64,000 nt of DNA from JBFLXB01 sp964570625. GTDB lineage: Bacteria > Nitrospirota > Nitrospiria > 2-01-FULL-66-17. The stretch lies in assembly GCA_964570625.1 (NCBI GenBank), contig CAZMYW010000004.1, positions 62,001 to 126,000 on the forward strand, in the 5' to 3' direction. Below the pieces are notes generated by a model, which was not told the DNA's origin, did not search any database, and was given only the letters and a program-made list of their open reading frames with translations. The first letter of the stretch is position 1; each line of letters opens with the position of its first letter. The position numbers and the translations under genes were made by a program. Shown here piece by piece: positions 8,498-16,823 of the stretch.

Positions 8498-9982
8498 CTA
8501 GCTTTCCGGCTTCATCTGCGGAAAGAGGATGACATCTCGAATCGACGCTTGATCCGTCAGCAACATGACCAGTCGGTCGACCCCGATGCCCTCGCCCGCC
8601 GTCGGCGGCATGCCGTGCTCCAAGGCGCGTAAGAAGTCCTCGTCCATCTGATGCGCCTCCTCGTTTCCCGCTCGCCGTTCGACTCCTTGAGCAGTGAATC
8701 GGGCTCGTTGGTCGTTGGGGTCGTTCAACTCGGAGAAGCCATTGGCGATTTCCCTCCCTGAAATAAAAAGTTCAAATCGCTCGGTAAGAGTCGGATCGTC
8801 CGGGCGTCGTTTGGCTAAGGGGGAGATGTCTGTTGGGAAATCGGTAATGAATGTTGGTTGTAAGAGTTCTGGTTCGATCGTGCGCTCAAAGATTTCGGCT
8901 TGGAGAGATCCGAGAGAGGCTTGGGGATTGACCGTAATGCCAAGCGATTTGGCCAGTCCCACCACAACGGACCGGTCGTGTAGTGCACCAGAATCCCGGT
9001 TGTGGCGCTGCGCGATGGCATCGAGCATACTGACGCGCTTCCAGGGCGGACGCAGGTCGATCGCACGACCCTGGTATGTGAGCTCCAGCGTGCCGCACAC
9101 CTCGCGCGCAATGCCCGTGATCAGATCTTCGGTCAACGGCAGCAAGTCGGTCATGTCGGCGTGGGCGATGTAAAATTCCAACATCGTGAATTCGGGGTTA
9201 TGGATGGTGGAGATGCCCTCGTTGCGAAAGTTGCGGTTGATTTCGTAGACCTTTTCGAAACCACCAACGATCAGTCGTTTCAGGTACAGCTCAGGCGCGA
9301 TCCGTAGATAGAGGTCGGTGTTCAAAGCGTTGTGATGCGTGATAAACGGTTTGGCCGCGGCGCCGCCGGCTAGGGCCTGCATCATGGGCGTCTCGACCTC
9401 GATGAACCCCTTGGCATTGAAGAACGCCCGGATGCCTTCGATAATCCGGCTGCGCTTGACGAACGTGTCTTTGACCTCTGGGTTGGCGATCAAATCCAAA
9501 TAGCGCTGGCGGTAGCGGATCTCCACGTCCGTGAGCCCGTGCCACTTCTCAGGCAGCGGGCGCAGCGCCTTGGCGAGGTGGATTACCTCGCGGGCTTCCA
9601 CCGTCAGTTCGTCGGTTTTGGTGCGGAACACCCGGCCGCGCACGCCGATGAAATCGCCCAGGTCTAGTTGCTCGACGATCGAAAAATCAGTGGCCGAGAG
9701 TGCGTCGCGTTTCAGATACGCCTGGATCTTGCCGCTTGCATCCTGTAAGTGAACGAACGCAGCCTTGCCGAACCGGCGCAACCCCACCACGCGCCCCGCG
9801 ACTTCCGCGGACGGCGAGTCAGCCTCCAATTGCTCGCGTGAGAGCGGCCCAAAACGCCGGTGCACGTCCTGGGCCGAGTCGTTCGGGACGAATCGACGTC
9901 CGAACGGATTGATGCCGAGAGCTTTCAGTGAGTCGAGTTTGGCCAGGCGGGAGCGAATCTGGTCGTTGAGGTCGTCCATCAT
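8498..9982 (-). CDS. lysS: Lysyl-tRNA synthetase, class II
   Basis: Charges tRNA-Lys. About 494 aa from the ATG at 9982 (a second ATG follows at 9979 and a TTG lies upstream at 9994; there is no clear Shine-Dalgarno to decide between them). An N-terminal OB anticodon-binding domain (~55-165, VAGRVVGLRRFGKAAFVHLQD) precedes the class II core: motif 1 region GFIEVETPMMQ, motif 2 NRNFRNEGISTIHNPEFTML and motif 3 GIGVDRLVMLL. Co-directional with prfB, with a 69-base gap. Confidence 0.95.
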   Translation of the reverse strand: MMDDLNDQIRSRLAKLDSLKALGINPFGRRFVPNDSAQDVHRRFGPLSREQLEADSPSAEVAGRVVGLRRFGKAAFVHLQDASGKIQAYLKRDALSATDFSIVEQLDLGDFIGVRGRVFRTKTDELTVEAREVIHLAKALRPLPEKWHGLTDVEIRYRQRYLDLIANPEVKDTFVKRSRIIEGIRAFFNAKGFIEVETPMMQALAGGAAAKPFITHHNALNTDLYLRIAPELYLKRLIVGGFEKVYEINRNFRNEGISTIHNPEFTMLEFYIAHADMTDLLPLTEDLITGIAREVCGTLELTYQGRAIDLRPPWKRVSMLDAIAQRHNRDSGALHDRSVVVGLAKSLGITVNPQASLGSLQAEIFERTIEPELLQPTFITDFPTDISPLAKRRPDDPTLTERFELFISGREIANGFSELNDPNDQRARFTAQGVERRAGNEEAHQMDEDFLRALEHGMPPTAGEGIGVDRLVMLLTDQASIRDVILFPQMKPES

Positions 9983-10051
9983 TGGCCGAGGCAATATAGG
10001 CCAATCAGCGGGGGATTATCAAGCAAGGGCGCCGGTGGTCAGCGGCTCCAT

Positions 10052-11168
10052 TTACGCCTTTTTCGCCGCCGCGCCGACCGCCTGCTGCATAAGGTACGCT
10101 TCGATAAACTCGTCGATCTCGCCGTCCATCACCGCGGACACGTTGCCGACTTCTTTGGCGGTGCGGTGGTCCTTGACCATCTGGTAGGGTTGGAAGACGT
10201 ATGAGCGGATTTGGCTGCCCCAACCGATTTCTTTCTTCACGCCGGTGAGTTTCGCCATTTCCTCTTCTTTCTTCTTTTGTTCCAGTTCGTAGAGCTCCGC
10301 GCGTAGGACCTTCATCGCGACTTCTTTATTTTGATGCTGCGATCGCTCGTTTTGGCACTGCGTGACCACGCCGGTGGGAAGGTGAGTGATGCGGATCGCC
10401 GACGACGTTTTGTTTACGTGCTGGCCGCCGGCGCTGGAGGCGCGGTAGGTGTCGATCCGCAGGTCTTTGTCGTCGATCACGATGTCGATGTCGCCCTCGA
10501 TTTCCGGATAGACGAAGACCGAGGCGAAGCTGGTGTGGCGGCGTTTGTTGGCGTCGAACGGCGAGATGCGCACCAACCGGTGCACGCCGGCCTCGGCCCG
10601 CAGTCGGCCGTAGGCATACTCGCCCTTCACCATGAACGTCGCGTCTTTGATGCCGGCCTCGTCCCCGGGTTGCAGGTCGATCATCTCCACGCCGTAGCCC
10701 GCGCGCTCAGCCCAGCGCACGTACATGCGCATCAGCATCTGGGCCCAGTCCTGCGATTCGGTGCCGCCCGCGCCGGGATGAATCGTCACGAAGGCGGAGT
10801 TGATGTCTTTCTCGCCGGAGAGCATCTTTTCCTGTTCGAGCTGGGAGAGCATTCGTTCCAAGGCGTCGAGTTGAGCCGCGATTTCTCCGAGCAGCGTGTC
10901 GTCTCCGCCGCGAGACAGGTCGATGGCCGCGGTCACGTCGTCGGCCAGGCGCTCGGCGGACGCCCACTGGTCGAGTTCCCGCTGCAGGCGGGCCTTTTCC
11001 TGCGTCAGGCTTTTGGCCTTGCGCTGGTCGTTCCAGAAATTCGGAGTCGAGGCGAGGCGCTCGAGCTCGTCGAGCCGGGTGGTCAGGCGAGCGTGGTCAA
11101 AGATACCCCCGCAGAGTGGTCACGCGTTGGCGGAGGATTTCGAATCGGCTTTGGCAGTCTTCGAGCAT
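10052..11168 (-). CDS. prfB: Peptide chain release factor 2, with programmed +1 frameshift
   Basis: Releases peptides at UGA/UAA. It is encoded in two frames: ATG at 11168 opens 23 codons ending ...GGG TAT CTT, followed by an in-frame TGA at 11099-11097. A +1 slip on CTT T gives GAC CAC GCT and continues to 10052, for about 371 aa in total. The slippery site GGGGGTATCTTTGAC is the classic autoregulatory RF2 sequence. The stop-codon tripeptide SPF (RISPFDANKRRHTSF) and the catalytic SSAGGQHVNKTSSA are present. The long open frame starting at 10936 is only the part after the shift. This is not a broken gene. Confidence 0.96.
11095..11111 (-). promoter_or_regulatory. RF2 programmed frameshift site
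   Basis: On the minus strand the bases read GCGGGGGTATCTTTGAC: a G-rich Shine-Dalgarno-like stretch, then CTT followed by TGA C. Low RF2 slows termination at the poor-context UGA-C and favours the +1 shift, so RF2 controls its own synthesis. Sequence seen directly; mechanism known for the family. Confidence 0.93.
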
Positions 11169-11231
11169 CACGGCAGTCCGTCCTTGTGTGTAGTTGAGTG
11201 CGCGGATTTTATCACGTCGCACATGGCCGGG

Positions 11232-12848
11232 TCACGGCCGGCGGTGTCCGCTTCGAGACTCTCGGGCCGCCCGCGCCAGCACCGCCAGCACGAATACGGC
11301 GCAGAACCAGGCGAACACGTCCCCGTATCGCGTGTACCAGGTCGTGTCCGTCCGAGGAACCAGCGGCGCTACTCGCGTGGCCGGCACGAAGAGGTCGGTC
11401 GTGGCCACGAGACGGCCTGTGGCGTCGATGAATGCGGAGACGCCGGTGTTAGCGGCGCGCGCGAACGGCACCCGGTTTTCGACCGCGCGGAACACGACCA
11501 TGTCGAGGTGCTGGTAGGGAGCGGCGGAGTCGCCGAACCACGCGTCGTTGGTGACGGCGGCCATCAGCGTGGCGCCGTTGTACACCGCGCGCCGCGTCAG
11601 GTCCGGGAACACGACCTCGAAGCAGATCATGACACCGAGGCGGAATCGGTCCAACGTGAAGACGATCGCCTCGGTCCCCGGGACGAACTCTCCGATGCCG
11701 TCGACCATCTTGTCGACGAAAAACAACAGGCGCGCGAGCGGCACGTACTCGCCGAACGGCACCAGGTGCAGTTTGTCGTATCGACCCGCGATGGAGCCAT
11801 CCGCGGTGATCAGATAGGCGCTGTTGTAAAGACGCGGGCGTTCGCCGACCGGCGAGTCCACCGCCGGGCTACCGAAGAGCAGCGGCGTCCGGCCCCGAGT
11901 CGTGAACTCAATCAATTCCTTGCGCTGCGCGGCGTCCCGCTCGAAGAAAAACGGCATGGCGGCCTCGGGCCATACGATGAGGTCGAGCGACTGCTCCGCA
12001 AGTTCACGCGTGAGGTCCTGATAGCGGTCGATCGTCTCGCGCCGGAACGCCGGATCCCACTTGCGCTCCTGGTCGATGTTCCCCTGGACCACCGCGATGG
12101 TAACGGGGGTGCGGTCCACCGCCGCGGCGCGCATCTGATCCAGCCGCCAGTGACCGTACATCAGCACACCCAAGAGCACCAGCGCGGCGAGCCCGAGCGG
12201 TCCGACCACGCCGCGGCGGGGGAGCTGCGGGCCGGGAAATGGGGCGAACGACGCCACCGGAATGGGTATCGACATCTCCCCGGTCGGACGGGCAGCCGCC
12301 AAGGCCAACGCGAACGCGGTGTTCACCAAGACGATAACGAACGAGACGCCGTACACGCCGGCGAGCTCCGCGATCTGGATCACCGGCAACGTGCCCGCCT
12401 GCGAGTACCCGAGCACGCCCCAAGGCAATCCGGTGAACAGGTAGGTGCGCGTCAGTTCGAGCGCGACCCACGCCGCCGGGAGCGCCAGGAGACGAATTCC
12501 GGTCGGTTGGTTCGCCAGCATCAGCGCGGTCAGCGCGAATAGCCCGATGTAGACGCCTAGATAAGCGGTCAGCAGCAGCAGGGTGGGGTAACTTAACCAC
12601 TCCGGCATGTGGCCGTAGTGCACCATGGTGTAGATCAACCAGCGCAATGATCCGGTGAAAAACGTGACACCGGTGATCCACCCGAGGAGGAACGCGCCCC
12701 GGCGGGACACCGTGGACACGGCCAGCAGCAGCGGGACCAATGCGAACCACGCGACGAGCGGGAACTGGGGACGGGGAAAACTGAGGATGAGCAGGAGCCC
12801 GGAACTCGCCGCGGCTGCGATTTGCCGCCACGACAACGGGTTCGTCAC
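11232..12848 (-). CDS. lnt: Apolipoprotein N-acyltransferase
   Basis: Inner-membrane enzyme adding the third acyl chain to lipoproteins. 538 aa from GTG at 12848, which overlaps the TGA of the preceding gene; the frame is open further upstream only as a shadow. Six or so TM helices in the first ~210 residues, then a nitrilase-type periplasmic domain with the catalytic Glu in LIVWPEAAMPFF, Lys in RYDKLHLVPFGEY and Cys in MICFEVVFPD, and a final C-terminal TM helix (FAWFCAVFVLAVL). It fits functionally with lolCD a few genes on. Confidence 0.94.
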   Translation of the reverse strand: MTNPLSWRQIAAAASSGLLLILSFPRPQFPLVAWFALVPLLLAVSTVSRRGAFLLGWITGVTFFTGSLRWLIYTMVHYGHMPEWLSYPTLLLLTAYLGVYIGLFALTALMLANQPTGIRLLALPAAWVALELTRTYLFTGLPWGVLGYSQAGTLPVIQIAELAGVYGVSFVIVLVNTAFALALAAARPTGEMSIPIPVASFAPFPGPQLPRRGVVGPLGLAALVLLGVLMYGHWRLDQMRAAAVDRTPVTIAVVQGNIDQERKWDPAFRRETIDRYQDLTRELAEQSLDLIVWPEAAMPFFFERDAAQRKELIEFTTRGRTPLLFGSPAVDSPVGERPRLYNSAYLITADGSIAGRYDKLHLVPFGEYVPLARLLFFVDKMVDGIGEFVPGTEAIVFTLDRFRLGVMICFEVVFPDLTRRAVYNGATLMAAVTNDAWFGDSAAPYQHLDMVVFRAVENRVPFARAANTGVSAFIDATGRLVATTDLFVPATRVAPLVPRTDTTWYTRYGDVFAWFCAVFVLAVLARAARESRSGHRRP

Positions 12849-13471
12849 GGGGTTTTCGCGGCGGGGGCCTTCTCGTGGACGGGGTGGTGATCGATGCCGA
12901 TGAAGGCCTCGATGAACCGGACGATCCGGGCCTCGTCGTATCCGCTGAACGTGTCGATCCGTCCCCATGCGGTCAACGCGATCTGGTGCTCCATGTCGGG
13001 GTAGGGGGCGACGATCACGTGGTCGTATTTGCTGCGAACCGGACGCTCCGGGTTTGCCGGGATTCCCGCCGCCTTCCGGTCCGCCGTGGCCTTGTCGGCG
13101 TATCGGGCGGCCAAGGCCTCCAGCTTGGTCACGAGATCCGGGCACGGCTGGTCGCACTGGTACTGGATGACCACGCCGCCGTCTTCCAGGTTGTGGACTT
13201 GAAGCTCCCTGAGGATGGGGGTCTTGTGCACCCCCCACTTGGCCACCCACTGAAGGTGAGGTCCCGATGTCGGCGGCGCGGTGTTATACGGAACGTGTGG
13301 CGTGCTGGGCGACTGGACGTGTTCGTTGCCCAGCGTCTCCACCGCGCGTCCGGGTTTCCCGTCGGGCGCCGGAGAGGTTTTGCGTTTTTCCGCGCCTGCG
13401 GCGTCGCCCGGGACCGCGAAAACGGCCGATAGAATGGCGGCGAGGAGAATGAACGAGAGGCGTGTGATCAT
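12845..13471 (-). CDS. DUF3105-like secreted protein
   Basis: 208 aa with a cleavable signal (ITRLSFILLAAILSAVFAVPGDAAG). The mature part has HVPYNTAPPTSGPHLQWVAKWGV and later VIQYQCDQPCPDL and IVAPYPDMEHQIALTAWGRI, which match what I know of DUF3105 proteins (conserved PPTSGPH and a Tyr/Cys/Pro-rich middle). Biochemical role unknown. Its stop overlaps the lnt start (GTGA), so the two are coupled. Confidence 0.75.
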   Translation of the reverse strand: MITRLSFILLAAILSAVFAVPGDAAGAEKRKTSPAPDGKPGRAVETLGNEHVQSPSTPHVPYNTAPPTSGPHLQWVAKWGVHKTPILRELQVHNLEDGGVVIQYQCDQPCPDLVTKLEALAARYADKATADRKAAGIPANPERPVRSKYDHVIVAPYPDMEHQIALTAWGRIDTFSGYDEARIVRFIEAFIGIDHHPVHEKAPAAKTP

Positions 13472-13689
13472 GACGATCTCCGTGAAAATTCGCGGCCGAA
13501 TGGTATCAACGCGGTCAATGAAAGTAAAGACGCTCTGCGTGTCTGTGTATCGGTCGGCGTTGGCGGGGGTGAGTTGCTTGACAAGGCGGAAATGCGCGTG
13601 TTAGAAGAGGGCCTCGAAAATTCCCGGTGCGCGGTGCGGATTCTTCCGCACGGTTGTGCGATCTGACGGACACAAGAGGAGGAACGGCG
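13472..13689. other. Divergent intergenic region
   Basis: 218 bp between the DUF3105 gene (minus) and the peroxiredoxin gene (plus). A TTGACA lies at 13578-13583 facing the peroxiredoxin gene, but I see no convincing -10 at the right distance, so no promoter is called. Confidence 0.4.
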
Positions 13690-14151
13690 ATGGGAACGGA
13701 AATTCAAGCGGGGACGACGGCCCCGGACTTTACGTTGAAGGATCAGGATCAGAAGGAAGTCAAACTGGGCGATTTTAAGGGCAAGAAGAACGTGGTGCTG
13801 GCCTTTTATCCGCTCGATTGGAGCCCGGTGTGCACCAAGGAAAACAAGTGTCTGACCGACGATTTCCCGAAATTCTCGTCGTCAGACACCGAAATACTGG
13901 GCGTCAGCATCGACAGCGTGTATTCCCACAAAGCGTGGGCCGATTCGTTGGGGCTGAAACACCGGCTGTTGTCCGACATGGGCGGCACCGTGGCGAAGAA
14001 GTACGGCATGTATCTGGAAGACAAGTTCATTACCAAACGCGCGACCGTGGTGATCGACAAACACGGAGTCGTCCGCTTCGTCAAAGTCCAGGAAATCCTG
14101 GCGCAGCGAGATGACCAGGAGATTCTGAATGCCTTGAAGGACTTGAAGTAA
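13690..14151 (+). CDS. Thioredoxin-dependent peroxiredoxin (AhpC/TSA family)
   Basis: 153 aa. Reduces peroxides through the peroxidatic Cys in FYPLDWSPVCTKENK (the PxxxS/TxxC motif). A second Cys in NKCLTDDF five residues on could act as resolving Cys, as in BCP-type enzymes. Arg of the active site is in KRATVVIDKHGVVRF. ATG at 13690 is preceded by the strong ribosome site AGAGGAGGAAC; the reading frame upstream of it is not conserved-looking. A perfect hairpin terminator follows, so the gene is probably transcribed alone. AhpE-like is an alternative label to BCP. Confidence 0.88.
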   Translation: MGTEIQAGTTAPDFTLKDQDQKEVKLGDFKGKKNVVLAFYPLDWSPVCTKENKCLTDDFPKFSSSDTEILGVSIDSVYSHKAWADSLGLKHRLLSDMGGTVAKKYGMYLEDKFITKRATVVIDKHGVVRFVKVQEILAQRDDQEILNALKDLK

Positions 14152-14170
14152 CCATCCGGCGAGTCGATTC

Positions 14171-14208
14171 AATCGTGGGGGCGCACTGACGTGCGCCCCC
14201 ACGATTTT
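14171..14208 (+). terminator. Rho-independent terminator of the peroxiredoxin gene
   Basis: Perfect 16-bp inverted repeat, AATCGTGGGGGCGCAC (14171-14186) and GTGCGCCCCCACGATT (14191-14206), with a TGAC loop and a short T run at its 3' edge (14205-14208). It lies 20 bases after the stop codon. Confidence 0.88.
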
Positions 14209-14227
14209 CGGCGCCTACCTGTGTGCC

Positions 14228-14578
14228 ATGGACGCTTCCCATCCCGAACCGATCGAACTTCCCCGCGTCAACGACGACAACTTCGAGGAGTACCACCGCG
14301 CGCCTGCGGCGGCCGTGTTCTACAAAATCGCCAACTGCCACGGCTGTGAAGAATACGAACCGGCGATTCAAGCCACCGTTCGCACGTTTTCCCCGAAAGT
14401 GGCGTTCGGAAGAGCCCTGATGCACGTGCCGGGATGTCGGGAAATCAAAAGGCGGTATGAGTTTGAGAGCTACCCGACCACGCACCTGTACAAACGCGGC
14501 AAGTTGGTGTTCTCCGCGGCAGAACCATTGAGTGCCAGCGCTTTGGCGAACGCGATCAGGGAACACTTGATCGGGTAG
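14228..14578 (+). CDS. Thioredoxin-fold protein with CHGC motif
   Basis: 116 aa, no signal peptide. Residues ~30-45 read FYKIANCHGCEEYEPAI, a CxxC in the thioredoxin active-site position, and FESYPTTHLYKRGKLVF gives the cis-Pro (YP-T) and following strands. That predicts a cytoplasmic thiol-disulfide oxidoreductase; the CHGC sequence is unusual, so its redox partner cannot be guessed. It follows the peroxiredoxin gene beyond a terminator and may serve as its reductant, which is inference. A dispersed repeat begins directly after the TAG. Confidence 0.78.
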   Translation: MDASHPEPIELPRVNDDNFEEYHRAPAAAVFYKIANCHGCEEYEPAIQATVRTFSPKVAFGRALMHVPGCREIKRRYEFESYPTTHLYKRGKLVFSAAEPLSASALANAIREHLIG

Positions 14579-14579
14579 G

Positions 14580-14744
14580 AGCCTGTCCATGACCGGTGAT
14601 CTGCGGCGTTGCCGCTGCGCTTCCGGTGCTCACGTACCCACCTCGTACGCGCCGCTCCGGTTCTCGCGGCGCCTTGCGACCTACCTTCAAAATCCAAACG
14701 CCGGAAGTCCCCGAAGGGGGCATCTGACCGCTCCTGAACAGGCT
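14580..14744 (+). repeat. Dispersed intergenic repeat, copy 3 (long form, 165 bp)
   Basis: Ends AGCCTGTCCA ... TGAACAGGCT are inverted repeats; the interior CATGACCGGTGATCTGCGGCG and the TCCCC-GAA-GGGGG hairpin match copy 2. The core is diverged here (CTCACGTACCCACCTCGTACGC) but still forms a GTAC-centred stem. It starts one base after the TAG of the thioredoxin-fold gene. Confidence 0.83.
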
Positions 14745-14840
14745 TGCGCGCGGTGACGCGCGCTCCATTCGGTAGATCGCTCGGTCCTTCGCCAAACCGG
14801 AGACGCGCCAAGTGACTGGTGTGACTGGTCAGGAGACCTG

Positions 14841-15617
14841 ATGTACAAGCAGCACAAGGTCGTGGTGGTGATGCCGGCGTACAACGCGGCGAAGACGCTC
14901 GAAGACACCTATCGCGAGGTCATGGACCAGGGGGTCGTGGATCTGATCATTCTGGTGGATGACGCGAGTCAGGATCGGACCGTGGCCGTGGCCCAACGCC
15001 TCGATAAGGTCAGGGTGCACCGGCACCCGCACAACCTCGGGTACGGAGCCAATCAGAAAACGTGTTATCGGCTGGCCCTCGACGCAGGGGCGGATATCGT
15101 GGTGATGGTTCATCCCGACTATCAGTACACCCCGCAATTGATTCCCGCGCTGGTGTCGTTGATCGCCAACGGCGTGTATCCCTGCGTGTTGGGGTCGCGA
15201 ATTCTCGGCGGGTACGCGATCAGGGGAGGCATGCCGGTATGGAAGTACATCTCGAATCGCGTGCTGACCCTGGTCCAGAATCTCCTGTTCGGAGCGAAGC
15301 TGTCGGAATACCATACCGGATATCGCGCGTTTTCCGCGGTGCTGCTCAGGCAGTTGCCTCTGGAGCGGAACTCGAACGATTTCGTCTTCGACAATCACAT
15401 GCTGGCGCAGATCCTGTGGGCCGGACACGCGATCGGGGAGGTCAGTTGTCCGACCAAATACGCGACCGAGTCGTCATCGATCAATTTTCGTCGCAGCGTG
15501 GTGTACGGCATCGGGTGTTTGGCCACGGCGGTGACGTATCGAGCGGCCCGGCTCGGCATCGTATCCTCGAAGCGTTTTCCATACTCGCGAACGGCTCTCG
15601 GGGGTCTGCGGCGCTGA
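14841..15617 (+). CDS. Family 2 glycosyltransferase (polyprenyl-phosphate sugar transferase-like)
   Basis: 258 aa, GT-A fold. VVVMPAYNAAKTLEDTY and LIILVDDASQDRTV form the nucleotide-sugar half, HRHPHNLGYGANQKT follows, and VMVHPDYQYTPQLIPAL stands where the DxD metal site lies. The later HTGYRAFSAVLL matches dolichyl-phosphate mannose synthase-like enzymes. No TM segment, so it probably works at the membrane surface making a lipid-linked sugar; donor and acceptor unknown. AGGAG lies seven bases before the ATG. Confidence 0.85.
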   Translation: MYKQHKVVVVMPAYNAAKTLEDTYREVMDQGVVDLIILVDDASQDRTVAVAQRLDKVRVHRHPHNLGYGANQKTCYRLALDAGADIVVMVHPDYQYTPQLIPALVSLIANGVYPCVLGSRILGGYAIRGGMPVWKYISNRVLTLVQNLLFGAKLSEYHTGYRAFSAVLLRQLPLERNSNDFVFDNHMLAQILWAGHAIGEVSCPTKYATESSSINFRRSVVYGIGCLATAVTYRAARLGIVSSKRFPYSRTALGGLRR

Positions 15618-15679
15618 ACGTTGACGATCCGAAAGCCTTCCATTATAGTTCGCCCATTGTGCTCAGGAGGAGCCGGTGC

Positions 15680-16615
15680 ATGATCAAGGCGTCTAGGATG
15701 CGATTGGCCGCGATAATCGGCATGGTTTTGGTGGGCGGCTTGGCCGCGCCGGGTTGGGGAGAAGATTCGCCGGCGTGGCCCAAGGTGCGCGCCAAAAGTC
15801 TGCTGCTCGTGGAACTCGACCAACGCCGCGTGTTGTACGAGTCCAACTCGACCGCTCGGTTGGCGCCGGCCAGCCTCACCAAAGTGATGACCGCGTTGAT
15901 CGCGATCGACGAGGGGAATCCCGATGCCGAGATCACGATCAGCCGTCACGCGGCGCATGCGACCGGTCACCGTTTGCGACTGCGCGCCGGGCAGACGTTC
16001 CGGCTGGGTGATCTCATCCAGGCGATGCTGGTCACGTCGGCCAATGACGCGTGCCGGGCCGTGGCGGAAGCGATCGGGGGGACGGAGGCGGGTTTCGTGG
16101 CCAAGATGAACCAGTACGCCGACGCGCTCCTCCTGACCGAGACCCGCTTCGCCAACGCGTGTGGGTTCGACGCGCGTGGCCACTACTCCACGGCGCACGA
16201 TTTGGCGCGGCTCGCCACCGCGGCGCAGGAACGCCCGGCGTTTGCCGAGGCGGTCAAGCTCCGCGAAGGGCGACTGGTCACTGTGAACGGCCGCAGAGTG
16301 TATCCCTTGCGCACAACCAATCGGTTGTTGATGGCGACGTTCGACGGCATGGTCGGGGTGAAGACCGGGTTTACCCGAGGCGCGGGACGTTGTCTCATCG
16401 CACGGGTCGTGCGCGAGGAGGGCGACGTGCTGCTCGTGATGCTGAATGCTCCGAGGCGGTGGAACGACGCCTCCGCGTTGTTGACGCGCGCGTTCGATAC
16501 ACTGGCCGCCGACCGCCTTCGGGACGCCGCTGGCCCGACCTGGCGGCGGGTTGACTCGCCGGACTCGGTTCCCGCTTCAGATTTTTTCGGTATCGCCCGA
16601 CCACTCCCGTTGTAA
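15680..16615 (+). CDS. D-alanyl-D-alanine carboxypeptidase (PBP5/DacF family)
   Basis: Trims the terminal D-Ala from peptidoglycan stem peptides. 311 aa from ATG 15680, preceded by AGGAGGAG. Signal peptide, then the three serine peptidase S11 motifs: SxxK in APASLTKVMTAL, SxN in TSANDACR and KTG in GVKTGFTRGAGRC. It stops soon after the catalytic domain and lacks the usual C-terminal beta domain and amphipathic anchor (E. coli PBP5 is ~400 aa), so it may be soluble in the periplasm. The open frame upstream of 15680 is a shadow of the glycosyltransferase gene. Confidence 0.9.
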   Translation: MIKASRMRLAAIIGMVLVGGLAAPGWGEDSPAWPKVRAKSLLLVELDQRRVLYESNSTARLAPASLTKVMTALIAIDEGNPDAEITISRHAAHATGHRLRLRAGQTFRLGDLIQAMLVTSANDACRAVAEAIGGTEAGFVAKMNQYADALLLTETRFANACGFDARGHYSTAHDLARLATAAQERPAFAEAVKLREGRLVTVNGRRVYPLRTTNRLLMATFDGMVGVKTGFTRGAGRCLIARVVREEGDVLLVMLNAPRRWNDASALLTRAFDTLAADRLRDAAGPTWRRVDSPDSVPASDFFGIARPLPL

Positions 16616-16762
16616 CCACACGCCGTAGCGGATTGTGTTGAATCGGTGTGGCGCCCCCTTCGGACCGTCGGGCGCGTCCCGCGGTTCCTTGATCCGACCC
16701 GCGTGTGTTTTGTTTCGATGGTCCGTCGCTGCCTGTTGACCCTGCCCTCGTCTTGTGCCAGT

Positions 16763-16792
16763 ATACCGCCCACGGTATCGGACAAAATTGTC
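16763..16792. promoter_or_regulatory. Two adjacent palindromes upstream of amtB1
   Basis: ATACCG-CCCA-CGGTAT at 16763-16778 is followed by GACAAAATTGTC at 16781-16792, 31 bases before the amtB start. The second is identical to the site at 31291 upstream of the nitrite reductase operon. No GG-N10-GC sigma-54 element with a good fit lies in this gap, so the site may act as an operator close to the start. Confidence 0.55.
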
Positions 16793-16823
16793 GAATGCGA
16801 ACCTCTTGACGAGGAGTCTTCCC

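Noticed and set aside
10052..10936. prfB as a gene truncated at its 5' end
   Set aside because: The missing N-terminus is encoded in the preceding frame up to 11168 and joined through the standard RF2 frameshift site.
10331..12542. Long plus-strand ORFs opposite prfB and lnt
   Set aside because: Arg/His-rich shadow frames opposite well-supported genes, as are the other long antisense frames in this GC-rich DNA.
16680..16700. GGACCGTCGGGCGC-like GG-N10-GC upstream of amtB1
   Set aside because: Spacing fits, but the -12 half is GGCGC instead of TTGC and the -24 half lacks TGGCA; in GC-rich DNA this is expected by chance.
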